A DNA stretch of 64,000 bases. It comes from Oscillospiraceae bacterium (GTDB lineage Bacteria; Bacillota; Clostridia; Oscillospirales; Ruminococcaceae). Below, one piece after another: positions 43,437 through 50,334 of this stretch; the stretch's first letter is position 1, and each line of letters starts with the position of its first letter. The notes beneath the pieces are model-generated. The model saw only the letters and a list, made by a program, of their open reading frames with translations. It searched no databases and had not been told where the DNA came from. The DNA lies in assembly GCA_017465665.1 (NCBI GenBank), contig JAFTVU010000011.1:1-64000 (forward strand), written 5' to 3'. The translations under genes and the position numbers were made by a program.

Positions 43437-43443
43437 GGTTACA
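43437..43443 (-). promoter_or_regulatory. TGTAACC box, possible ECF -35
   Basis: The minus strand carries TGTAACC about 42 nt before the first sigma gene. A similar TGCAACC precedes the second ECF gene (55012-55006). AAC-containing -35 elements are typical of ECF promoters, so autoregulation is possible. No firm -10 is identified. Confidence 0.3.
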
Positions 43444-43470
43444 TTATTTCTGCAAAAAATTTTACTGAAC

Positions 43471-43499
43471 TTGACACAATTCCGTTATCGTGCTAGAAT
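43471..43499 (+). promoter_or_regulatory. sigma-A promoter of rhomboid gene
   Basis: TTGACA (43471-43476), 17-bp spacer, TAGAAT (43494-43499) on the plus strand, about 25 bp before AAAGGAG. Confidence 0.9.
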
Positions 43500-43531
43500 T
43501 ATCTGTAAGAACACCTGTGAAAGGAGTACTC

Positions 43532-44128
43532 ATGAAACCGAACAATCCCCTCTCAAAGCTGCACTACAATTCCCCCGTGGTGCTTACCTACGCCATAATC
43601 TGCACGGTGCTGCTGATACTCAATTATATCACCTTAGGCTGGATGAATGCAACACTGCTGATAAGCTACGGTGACGCAAGCCTTTTGAATCCGCTTACAT
43701 ATCTGCGCGCATTCCTGCACGTCTGCGGTCATGCAGACTGGAACCATCTTTTCAGCAATCTTATCCTGCTGCTTCTGGTTGGCCCTGCCGTTGAGGAACG
43801 CTACGGCAGCGGAAATCTCGTTATCATGATACTTTGCAACGCAGTTATCACCGCCATAATCAACGGACTTCTCTTCTCCTCGGGAATAATCGGAGCAAGC
43901 GGCGTTGTATTCATGATGATAATACTAAGCGCATTCACGAATATGCAGAAAGGCAAGATACCGATAACGCTGATACTCGTTTCAATAATGTATCTCGGCA
44001 GAGAGATATTCAACGCGCTCGCTGACCCGACTGACGGCATATCCCAGATGGCGCATATCGTCGGAGGTCTCGTGGGACTTGGCTTCGGCATCTATTATTA
44101 CAAGAAAAAATTCAGCCGTTCTTACTGA
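43532..44128 (+). CDS. rhomboid-family intramembrane serine protease
   Basis: A 198-residue protein with six TM segments. It has the rhomboid hallmarks: GHADWNHLFSNLILLLLVGP (the HxxxN loop), the catalytic serine in IIGASGVVFMM, and the catalytic histidine in SQMAHIVGGLVGLG. Cleaves TM proteins within the membrane. I start at 43532, with AAAGGAG 6 nt upstream. It is divergent from the ECF sigma gene, so it could be part of the same envelope response, though its promoter is a sigma-A type. Confidence 0.93.
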   Translation: MKPNNPLSKLHYNSPVVLTYAIICTVLLILNYITLGWMNATLLISYGDASLLNPLTYLRAFLHVCGHADWNHLFSNLILLLLVGPAVEERYGSGNLVIMILCNAVITAIINGLLFSSGIIGASGVVFMMIILSAFTNMQKGKIPITLILVSIMYLGREIFNALADPTDGISQMAHIVGGLVGLGFGIYYYKKKFSRSY

Positions 44129-44137
44129 TATACAAAT

Positions 44138-44174
44138 ACCGCCGCACAAGCCTTATTTCAGCCTGTGCGGCGGT
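44138..44174. terminator. bidirectional terminator, rhomboid / diguanylate cyclase
   Basis: ACCGCCGCACA (44138-44148) / TGTGCGGCGGT (44164-44174), perfect 11-bp stem with GTTGTTT after it on plus and ATTTGTAT on minus. Confidence 0.85.
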
Positions 44175-44179
44175 GTTGT

Positions 44180-45844
44180 TTATCGGGCTGCGCCCTTCAT
44201 CATTTTCTTCTTGCTGTACATCTCAGCGTCAGCGCGGTTGAACACATCCTCATAGCACTTATCACGGGATGTGTACTCTGCCATACCGTATGCCAGAACG
44301 CCATATACCTCTCCGTAAGCTTCTCTGTCAGCCTCTATCGCGCTTTCCAGAGCGCTCATATATTCGCCGCGCTTATCATAGTGCTCACCACGGAGCAGCA
44401 CCGCGAACTCGTCTCCGCCTATCCTGTATACAGGGCAATCATTGAACGAACCTCGTATGATAGCGGCGCAGCGTGTAATGAGAGCGTCTCCGCTGCTGTG
44501 ACCTCTGGTATCATTTGTCTGCTTCAGTCCGTTGATATCAAGCACCGCCACCGCAAACCGCATATCCCCGCCCGAGAACACCTCAAGCTCCGCTATTGCC
44601 GCAGCGTAGGCGGTCTTGTTATCGGCACCTGTAAGCGAATCGGTATTAGCAAGCTTATTTATCCTTGCGATATATACACGCAGCTTTTCCGCCATATCAC
44701 GGAAGCTGCCTGCAAGCACACCTACCTCGTCCTGAGTACGGGTCTGTATCTCAACGCTCATATCTCCCTCCGCGATCTTCTTTGTTTCCTCCGTAAGCTT
44801 CCTCAGAGGTCTTACAAGATTGCGGCAGACGATAATGGTTACAGCTATGAAAGCTCCGCAGATAACGGCAGTGATACACGCCATAAAAGCAAGCATGACA
44901 TTTCTGTCATGGTCTATCTCGCTTACAGGCGCTGTTATCATCAGGTCAAAGCCGTTGTTGAGCGGCTTGTAGCACATACGCTTCTTCACGCCGTTATGCT
45001 CATAATCATACAGATTTGCATTATCTATATCCACATCATAGTTCTCGATAACGGAAACGAACTCGATATTCTCATCAATGCTGTTAGTTCCCTGTTCAAG
45101 AGCCTTATGGTGCACTATGGTGAAGTTATCGTCCTCCTCCGCAAGATAGGCGAAGCCTGTATCGTAGATATGCAGGCTGTCCACCAGCTCCTGCAGCATT
45201 GTAAAATCTATATCCATGCCCACGATACCCAGCAGCTCATCACCGCAGAAGATAGGCACTACATAGGATATCATATAAATATCGATATTCTTGTTAAGGT
45301 AAGGTCTCATCCAAGTTGCAGGCTGACCGTTCAGCGCATTTTCAACAGGTATGTACCACCAGCCCACGTGCTCGATATCATCCCTTTCATATATGGATAT
45401 ATCGGTATTGGGCTCTAAGCTGAAATATGTGTCGGTCCTTTTGCGGATGTAGAACAGACCTGCGTTAGATGTGGATATCTCCGGATTAAGTCTGATATAA
45501 ACGGATACCGAATCATCCGTGGCATACGCCGCATTCAGCATTATCGGCCGAAGATAATCCATATATTCATTGAAATACGCAGGATCTGAAAGCCTTGCAG
45601 GATCGGCAACGAACTCCTCCGCACAGCCTGCAATAACTTCAACAGACTGCTCGATACGTCCCATGATACCGTTTATCTCCGAAGCATTGTATTCCGCAAG
45701 CATATTGAGCTTTTCTGCAGATTCATTGTTAGCACCGATATTATAGCTGTATATTCCGATACCGCCGATAAGCACGGAGGACAGGATTACTCCCACCAAT
45801 ATCAGCAGAATAAATTTAGATTGTATTGACTTCAAAAGCATCAC
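44180..45844 (-). CDS. membrane diguanylate cyclase with Cache sensor
   Basis: A 554-residue protein. TM1 at about 10-32, a periplasm-side Cache domain to about 288 (with FVADPARLSDPAYFNEYM and WMRPYLNKNIDIYMISYVVP), TM2 about 290-315, HAMP, and a GGDEF domain (about 380-554) with intact RIGGDEFAVLL. It should make cyclic di-GMP in response to an extracellular small molecule. No RxxD inhibitory site stands in the usual place. The reading frame permits ATG or a TTG a few codons on, where AGAGG spacing is better. Confidence 0.93.
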   Translation of the reverse strand: MMLLKSIQSKFILLILVGVILSSVLIGGIGIYSYNIGANNESAEKLNMLAEYNASEINGIMGRIEQSVEVIAGCAEEFVADPARLSDPAYFNEYMDYLRPIMLNAAYATDDSVSVYIRLNPEISTSNAGLFYIRKRTDTYFSLEPNTDISIYERDDIEHVGWWYIPVENALNGQPATWMRPYLNKNIDIYMISYVVPIFCGDELLGIVGMDIDFTMLQELVDSLHIYDTGFAYLAEEDDNFTIVHHKALEQGTNSIDENIEFVSVIENYDVDIDNANLYDYEHNGVKKRMCYKPLNNGFDLMITAPVSEIDHDRNVMLAFMACITAVICGAFIAVTIIVCRNLVRPLRKLTEETKKIAEGDMSVEIQTRTQDEVGVLAGSFRDMAEKLRVYIARINKLANTDSLTGADNKTAYAAAIAELEVFSGGDMRFAVAVLDINGLKQTNDTRGHSSGDALITRCAAIIRGSFNDCPVYRIGGDEFAVLLRGEHYDKRGEYMSALESAIEADREAYGEVYGVLAYGMAEYTSRDKCYEDVFNRADAEMYSKKKMMKGAAR

Positions 45845-45874
45845 CTCTGTAAAGTACAGATTGTCCTATTTATC

Positions 45875-45903
45875 ATTATAATACTATTTTTAACAAAAAT
45901 CAA
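45875..45903 (-). promoter_or_regulatory. sigma-A promoter of diguanylate cyclase
   Basis: Minus strand TTGATT (45903-45898), 17-bp spacer, TATAAT (45880-45875). Confidence 0.8.
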
Positions 45904-45961
45904 GCATAAACCGCCAAAATAAGCCATATCAACAAAATTTGTTAATTTTTCGTCATACCTA

Positions 45962-45990
45962 TTGACAAACGTAAGAGAATATGCTAATAT
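45962..45990 (+). promoter_or_regulatory. sigma-A promoter of SPFH-CPBP operon
   Basis: TTGACA (45962-45967), 17-bp spacer, TAATAT (45985-45990) on the plus strand. The predicted start falls near 45997, inside the palindrome at 45996-46014. Confidence 0.9.
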
Positions 45991-45995
45991 GTAGA

Positions 45996-46014
45996 TGATA
46001 TCAATTTGATATCA
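45996..46014. promoter_or_regulatory. operator-like palindrome at the transcription start
   Basis: TGATATCAA-T-TTGATATCA is a perfect 9-bp inverted repeat with a 1-nt centre, beginning 5 bp after the -10. Each arm contains the self-palindromic TGATATCA, so the site could also hold two dimers. The ribbon-helix-helix protein encoded in this operon (47873-48055) is a natural candidate to bind it. Confidence 0.65.
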
Positions 46015-46040
46015 TTTCAATAGACAATGGAGGTAATATT

Positions 46041-47027
46041 ATGGAAACTACCAAAAAACGAATGGAATATGAAGAACGCACACAGAAAGCAGCCAACGGC
46101 TGGCTCGCGCTTATCCTTATCACTCTGCTGTATCTCGGAGCACTCGCACTGACTATAGCAGGCGGCATCATAATGGAGGAGAACGCCTCCGCACTGGGCA
46201 TCGCAATGCTCATTATCGGTATTGCATGGCTGTGTATCGGCTGGTTTCCCTATTGCGGTCTGCATATCATCAAGCCCAACGAAGCACTTGTGCTGACTCT
46301 TTTCGGCAAATACACGGGTACTCTTAAAAACGAGGGCTTTTACTATGTAAACCCCTTCAGCTCCGCGGTAAATCCGCGCAACGCAAACGCTCCCGCTGTA
46401 AATCTTACTGCCAATGGCACTGCTATAAGAGTAGCAAACAATAACAAGATCTCCCTCAAGGCTCTCACACACGATAACCGCAAGCAGAAGATAAACGATC
46501 AGATGGGTAATCCTATCGAGGTAGGTATCGTAATAGTATGGAGAGTAGTAAACACAGCAAAGGCTGTATTCAATGTAGAGAACTACGAAACATACCTCTC
46601 CACACAGGCGGATTCCGTTCTGCGTGATGTAGTCCGTTGCTATCCCTATGATTCAACCGACAGCGACGAAAAGACTCTGCGCGGCTCCGCACAGGAGGTG
46701 TGCGAGCTTCTCAGAGAGCAGCTCCAGCAGCGTGTTGAAAATGCAGGTCTTGAAATAATCGAGGCGCGTATCACTCACCTTGCTTATGCACCTGAGATCG
46801 CAGCTGCAATGCTCCAGCGTCAGCAGGCTACCGCTATCATCGAAGCACGTCAGAAGATAGTTGACGGTGCGGTAGGCATGGTAGAGATGGCTCTGAACAA
46901 ACTCTCCGAAAGCAATGTATGCGAGCTGGACGAGGAGCGCAAGGCACAGATGGTCTCCAACCTGCTGGTGGTGCTCTGCGGCAATAAGGACGCTCAGCCT
47001 ATCGTAAACAGCGGCTCTATCTATTAA
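46041..47027 (+). CDS. SPFH/band-7 domain membrane protein
   Basis: A 328-residue protein with two N-terminal TM segments (about 18-42 and 48-70), then an SPFH domain ([21 protein letters not shown]; then [12 protein letters not shown]) and a coiled C-terminal part rich in E/A/R ([21 protein letters not shown]). It is related to flotillin, stomatin and HflK-type scaffold proteins that organise membrane microdomains or restrain proteases. GGAGG is 7 nt before the ATG. First gene of a six-gene operon. Confidence 0.93.
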   Translation: METTKKRMEYEERTQKAANGWLALILITLLYLGALALTIAGGIIMEENASALGIAMLIIGIAWLCIGWFPYCGLHIIKPNEALVLTLFGKYTGTLKNEGFYYVNPFSSAVNPRNANAPAVNLTANGTAIRVANNNKISLKALTHDNRKQKINDQMGNPIEVGIVIVWRVVNTAKAVFNVENYETYLSTQADSVLRDVVRCYPYDSTDSDEKTLRGSAQEVCELLREQLQQRVENAGLEIIEARITHLAYAPEIAAAMLQRQQATAIIEARQKIVDGAVGMVEMALNKLSESNVCELDEERKAQMVSNLLVVLCGNKDAQPIVNSGSIY

Positions 47028-47039
47028 GGAGAAAAGATC

Positions 47040-47852
47040 ATGATCGAACACGTTCCCGCATTAAATGTAGCTTTGCTGTTCATATCAGGTCTGTTCTGTC
47101 TTATCTTCCCGATAGCGCTTCTTATCGTATGGAAGATAAAGAACAGATCCGCAAAGCTTATAGCAGCGCTTGCAGGTGCAGTGACATTCTTTGCATGGGC
47201 GCTGTGTCTTGAACAGGCACTCCACATGGTAATGCTTCCGCTTGTGCAGGGCAGTGCCGTGCTGTATACAATCTATGGTGCGCTTGCCGCAGGCGTATTT
47301 GAGGAAACAGGCAGATTTGTAACATACAAGCTGTTTCTCAGAAAGACCACCGCAGAGGGCAACCCTGCAGACGCTGTAATGTACGGCATAGGTCACGGCG
47401 GTATCGAAGCTGTTATGCTGCTCTCGGTAAATCTGCTGACCTACGGCATGATCGCCGTTATGATAAACGCAGGTATGGGCGAAACGATACTCGGCGCTAT
47501 GATGGCATCTGTACCCGAAGAGCAGACGGCTCTTGCACAGGCTCAGCTTGAAAGCTATTTCCTGAACGAGCCGATATTCTATATCTTAGGAAGCGTCGAG
47601 CGCGTGCTTGCGATCACTCTGCACATAATGCTTTCTGTAACTGTATTTGCAGCAGCTCATGACAAGAAGCTCCTGTGGCTCTTCCCTGCTTCGATACTTG
47701 CACACGCGCTGTTTGATACTCCTGTAGCGCTGTATCAGGTAGGCGTCTGCCCCATGTGGCTGATGTACGCGCTGCTCGTGGTGTTCCTGATAGCAATGCT
47801 GCCTGTCACAATAAAGCTCTACAAAAAGCTGAAAGCCGAATATAACAACTAA
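47040..47852 (+). CDS. YhfC-family intramembrane metalloprotease-like protein
   Basis: A 270-residue protein with seven to eight TM segments. The family motifs are AAGVFEETGRFVTYKLF (EExxR-type acidic pair), YGIGHGGIEAVMLL and, near the C-terminus, ILAHALFDTPVA, which together give the H/E set of YhfC and PrsW-like glutamic or metallo-proteases. GGAG is present before the ATG, 12 nt after the SPFH stop. Coupling with a band-7 protein recalls protease plus scaffold pairs. Confidence 0.88.
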   Translation: MIEHVPALNVALLFISGLFCLIFPIALLIVWKIKNRSAKLIAALAGAVTFFAWALCLEQALHMVMLPLVQGSAVLYTIYGALAAGVFEETGRFVTYKLFLRKTTAEGNPADAVMYGIGHGGIEAVMLLSVNLLTYGMIAVMINAGMGETILGAMMASVPEEQTALAQAQLESYFLNEPIFYILGSVERVLAITLHIMLSVTVFAAAHDKKLLWLFPASILAHALFDTPVALYQVGVCPMWLMYALLVVFLIAMLPVTIKLYKKLKAEYNN

Positions 47853-47872
47853 AACGAAAGGAGGTCGCGCCG

Positions 47873-48055
47873 ATGGCAGACGAAAAGGAAAAGAACTCAA
47901 AGAAACAGGTCCCGCTGCGCCTTTCCGCGAGCCTGTATAACGACCTCATGAAATGGGCGGAGGATGATTTCCGCTCCGTAAACGGACAGATAGAATACCT
48001 GCTGACGGAGTGCGTGAAATATCACAAGAAGCACCCGAAGAAAGACGAGGAATAA
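47873..48055 (+). CDS. Arc-like ribbon-helix-helix DNA-binding protein
   Basis: A 60-residue basic protein. The sequence KQVPLRLSASLYNDLMKWA followed by VNGQIEYLLTECV fits the ribbon-helix-helix fold: beta strand VPLRLS, then two helices. Such proteins act as dimers on short palindromes. AAGGAGG lies before the ATG. It ends one base before the next start (TAATATG). Autoregulation at the palindrome 45996-46014 is the simplest idea. Confidence 0.85.
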   Translation: MADEKEKNSKKQVPLRLSASLYNDLMKWAEDDFRSVNGQIEYLLTECVKYHKKHPKKDEE

Positions 48056-48056
48056 T

Positions 48057-48434
48057 ATGCTCAGATATATAGAATGGCTTATAGAAGAGCTGCCGCTTCC
48101 CCTTATATTGATGATAACGGGCTTTGTGATATGGCGTTTCCCACCACAGTACAAAGGGCTGGGTTATCATACCTCAGCCTCTGAGAGTTCGCCGCTTGCA
48201 TGGCACTCCGCTCAGACATACTGCGGATCACGGATATTTTTTTCGTATCTGACCGCACTGATCATAACAATAGTTGCATGGATGATATGCGCTTTGAGCA
48301 AGGTCTCACAGGATATCATGGTATCGATCTTCTGGATGCTGATCGTTGCCGAGGTGATACTGATATTTGTCATTATCATCATGACCGAGATGATGCTGCA
48401 CAAGTGCTTTGACAAAAATGGCGAGCCTAAATAA
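48057..48434 (+). CDS. SdpI-like membrane protein, copy 1
   Basis: A 125-residue protein with three TM segments (about 12-28, 60-82, 88-110). Between the first two lies the SdpI signature GLGYHTSASESSPLAWHSAQ, matching the family pattern G-Y-(R/H)-T...S...W..A. B. subtilis SdpI protects cells from the SdpC killing peptide. This is the SdpI domain alone, without the N-terminal DUF1648. It pairs with the next gene. Confidence 0.85.
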   Translation: MLRYIEWLIEELPLPLILMITGFVIWRFPPQYKGLGYHTSASESSPLAWHSAQTYCGSRIFFSYLTALIITIVAWMICALSKVSQDIMVSIFWMLIVAEVILIFVIIIMTEMMLHKCFDKNGEPK

Positions 48435-48461
48435 TTTCGCCGAAGAAACAGGAGGACTACT

Positions 48462-48854
48462 ATGGGAGAATATGTTATTCTGCTGATATGCGAGCTGCTA
48501 TGTCCTCTCACCATGCTGTTGCTGGGATTGTTCCTGTGGCGCTTCCCTGCGGAATACAGAAGCATCTGGGGATATCACACCGCCGCTGCAGAAAGATCTC
48601 CAGAAGCATGGTCGGCTGCACAGAGCTACTTCGGCATACGGATGATCATAGCCCAGATACCTGTCATAGTAATAATGGTGATCTCATGGGTGATATCCTG
48701 TGTGATACTGAAGCTGAGCGAGGATGCAGTGGCAGCAATTGCTATGGTCCTGACGGCAATTCCGATGATCGTTGTGTTCATAGTAGTGGGTATGACCGAG
48801 AGAATGCTGAAAAAGTATTTCGGAAAACAAAATGAATCAGGAGATAACGTATGA
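48462..48854 (+). CDS. SdpI-like membrane protein, copy 2
   Basis: A 130-residue paralogue of the preceding protein: WRFPAEYRSIWGYHTAAAER, then SPEAWSAAQSYFGIRM, and three TM segments. Similarity to copy 1 (WRFP.., GYHT.A.E.SP.AW..AQ.Y.G.R) shows a tandem duplication; they may form a heterodimer equal to a full six-TM SdpI. AGGAGG precedes the ATG. It overlaps the CPBP gene by 4 nt. Confidence 0.85.
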   Translation: MGEYVILLICELLCPLTMLLLGLFLWRFPAEYRSIWGYHTAAAERSPEAWSAAQSYFGIRMIIAQIPVIVIMVISWVISCVILKLSEDAVAAIAMVLTAIPMIVVFIVVGMTERMLKKYFGKQNESGDNV

Positions 48855-49456
48855 TCTTATTTGCCAACAAAGTTTTAAGCAGTATTATTCAGATCATCTT
48901 ATTCACTATCATTCCGTTTATATGGTGGCTGATAACCGCAAGAAAAAAACAAAAATTCACAGAATGGATAGGCTTAAAGAAGATAAAGGGCGGTAAAAAA
49001 ACTCTGATCTCGGTCATTTTTGTGGCGATTGCATTTCTTGCTTCAGGAATACTGACACTGCACCTGATAAAGGACATCGAAACTGCAACATCCGAATTTG
49101 CAGGACTGGGAGTTGCAGCTATTCCTGCAATAATTGTATATGCGACATTCAACACCGCTTTTCCCGAAGAACTTCTGTTCAGAGGATTCTTATTGAAGCG
49201 GTTGGCAAACAAATTCGGATTTAATACAGCAAACTTTATCCAAGCATTATTATTTGGATTATTGCACGGAGCAATGTTCCTCTCGCTCGCAGGAATATTA
49301 AAAGCTGTTTTAATAATTATATTTACAGGTGGAGTTGCATGGTTTATGGGATATATCAACGAGAAAAATTCTGATGGATCAATAATTCCCAGCTGGATCA
49401 TACATACAGTGTCAAATCTCTTTTCCGGAATTTGTGCTGCATTTTCTATCATATAA
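48851..49456 (+). CDS. CPBP-family intramembrane glutamic endopeptidase
   Basis: A 201-residue protein with six to seven TM segments. Motif 1 is AFPEELLFRGFLLKR (EExxxR), motif 2 IQALLFGLLHGAMF and motif 3 SWIIHTVSNLFSGI, the full CAAX/CPBP (abortive infection) set. Homologues confer bacteriocin self-immunity in lactic acid bacteria. The gene is visibly more AT-rich than its neighbours, suggesting separate acquisition. ATG overlaps the preceding stop as ATGA. Confidence 0.92.
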   Translation: MILFANKVLSSIIQIILFTIIPFIWWLITARKKQKFTEWIGLKKIKGGKKTLISVIFVAIAFLASGILTLHLIKDIETATSEFAGLGVAAIPAIIVYATFNTAFPEELLFRGFLLKRLANKFGFNTANFIQALLFGLLHGAMFLSLAGILKAVLIIIFTGGVAWFMGYINEKNSDGSIIPSWIIHTVSNLFSGICAAFSII

Positions 49457-49471
49457 ATCCGCAAAACGAAT

Positions 49472-49523
49472 AACACCCCATATTTCAGGCAAAACTAATG
49501 CCAATGAAATGTGGGGTGTTTTT
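49472..49523 (+). terminator. strong terminator abutting the ABC-ATPase start
   Basis: AACACCCCATATTTCA (49472-49487) pairs with TGAAATGTGGGGTGTT (49505-49520) over 16 positions with one G-U, plus an inner GGC/GCC, followed by TTTTT. It ends the SPFH-CPBP operon. The ATG of the ATPase begins at the base after the T-run. Confidence 0.88.
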
Positions 49524-50189
49524 ATGTCGATAAGAGCGATAGAGCTTTGCAAGCGTTATGATATAGGCGGAAATGTGGTAAGCGCACTTGATGGTGTCAG
49601 TCTTGATATACTCAGTGGCGAATATGTCACCATCACGGGTGTGAGCGGCTCAGGAAAATCCACGCTTATGAATATCCTCGGCTGCCTTGATACGCCTACA
49701 TCGGGGCAGTATCTGCTGGATGGCTGCGATGTTTCCGAAATGGACGACAAACAGCTCAGCCGTATTCGCAGCAGAAAGATCGGTTTTGTTTTCCAGAGCT
49801 TCAACCTCATTCCCTCGCTTACGGCAGCCGAGAATGTGGAACTGCCGCTGGTATACCGCGGTGTACCGGCCGAAAAGCGTCGCATCATCGCCCGTGAAGC
49901 GCTTGAGACCGTGGGTCTGTCTGACCGCGCAAAGCACCGCCCCTGTGAGATGTCAGGCGGACAGCAGCAGCGTGCAGCCATTGCACGAGCCATAGCCGCA
50001 GATCCGTCAATGATACTCGCAGACGAGCCCTGCGGCAATCTCGACAGCCGCAACAGCCGCGAAGTGATGGAGATACTCTCCGAGCTCAACCGAAGCGGCA
50101 AGACCATCGTCATGATAACGCACGACAGCGAAGCTGCAAAGAAAGCACAGCGGCTGATACGCATTGCGGATGGTCGTGTGGTGATGTAA
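49524..50189 (+). CDS. ABC transporter ATPase (LolD/MacB type), orphan
   Basis: A 221-residue ATPase: Walker A GVSGSGKSTLMNILG, Q-loop FQSFNLIPSLTAAENVELPL (typical of LolD/MacB-FtsE-type), signature MSGGQQQRAAIARAIA, Walker B MILADEPCGNLD, H-loop ITHDSEAAKKA. Homology begins right at MSIRAIELCKRYD, supporting the start at 49524, although the only ribosome-like sequence, GGGGTG, is inside the terminator stem. No permease is beside it; the following gene is on the other strand. It must work with a permease encoded elsewhere, or the element at 50195 has disrupted an operon. Confidence 0.9.
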   Translation: MSIRAIELCKRYDIGGNVVSALDGVSLDILSGEYVTITGVSGSGKSTLMNILGCLDTPTSGQYLLDGCDVSEMDDKQLSRIRSRKIGFVFQSFNLIPSLTAAENVELPLVYRGVPAEKRRIIAREALETVGLSDRAKHRPCEMSGGQQQRAAIARAIAADPSMILADEPCGNLDSRNSREVMEILSELNRSGKTIVMITHDSEAAKKAQRLIRIADGRVVM

Positions 50190-50194
50190 ATATT

Positions 50195-50329
50195 AATTTA
50201 TCGGTACGATCTAATTAACAGATGATCGTAGGGGCGGATTCCATATCCGCCCGTGCAATAACGCATTTATCACGGGCGACCACAGGTCGCCCCTACGATA
50301 ATGCGTTAATTAAATCGCGCCGATAAATT
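50195..50329. repeat. MITE-like palindromic element
   Basis: Inverted ends of 25 bp (50195-50219 and 50305-50329) match at 22 of 25 positions. A further 12-bp pair, ATCGTAGGGGCG / CGCCCCTACGAT, lies inside. The core has two perfect hairpins, GGGCGGAT-tccat-ATCCGCCC and GGGCGACC-aca-GGTCGCCC. The total is about 135 bp, non-coding, between the ATPase stop and the serpin stop. GTAGGG-palindrome-CCGT also occurs at 61153. Confidence 0.8.
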
Positions 50330-50334
50330 CCAAT

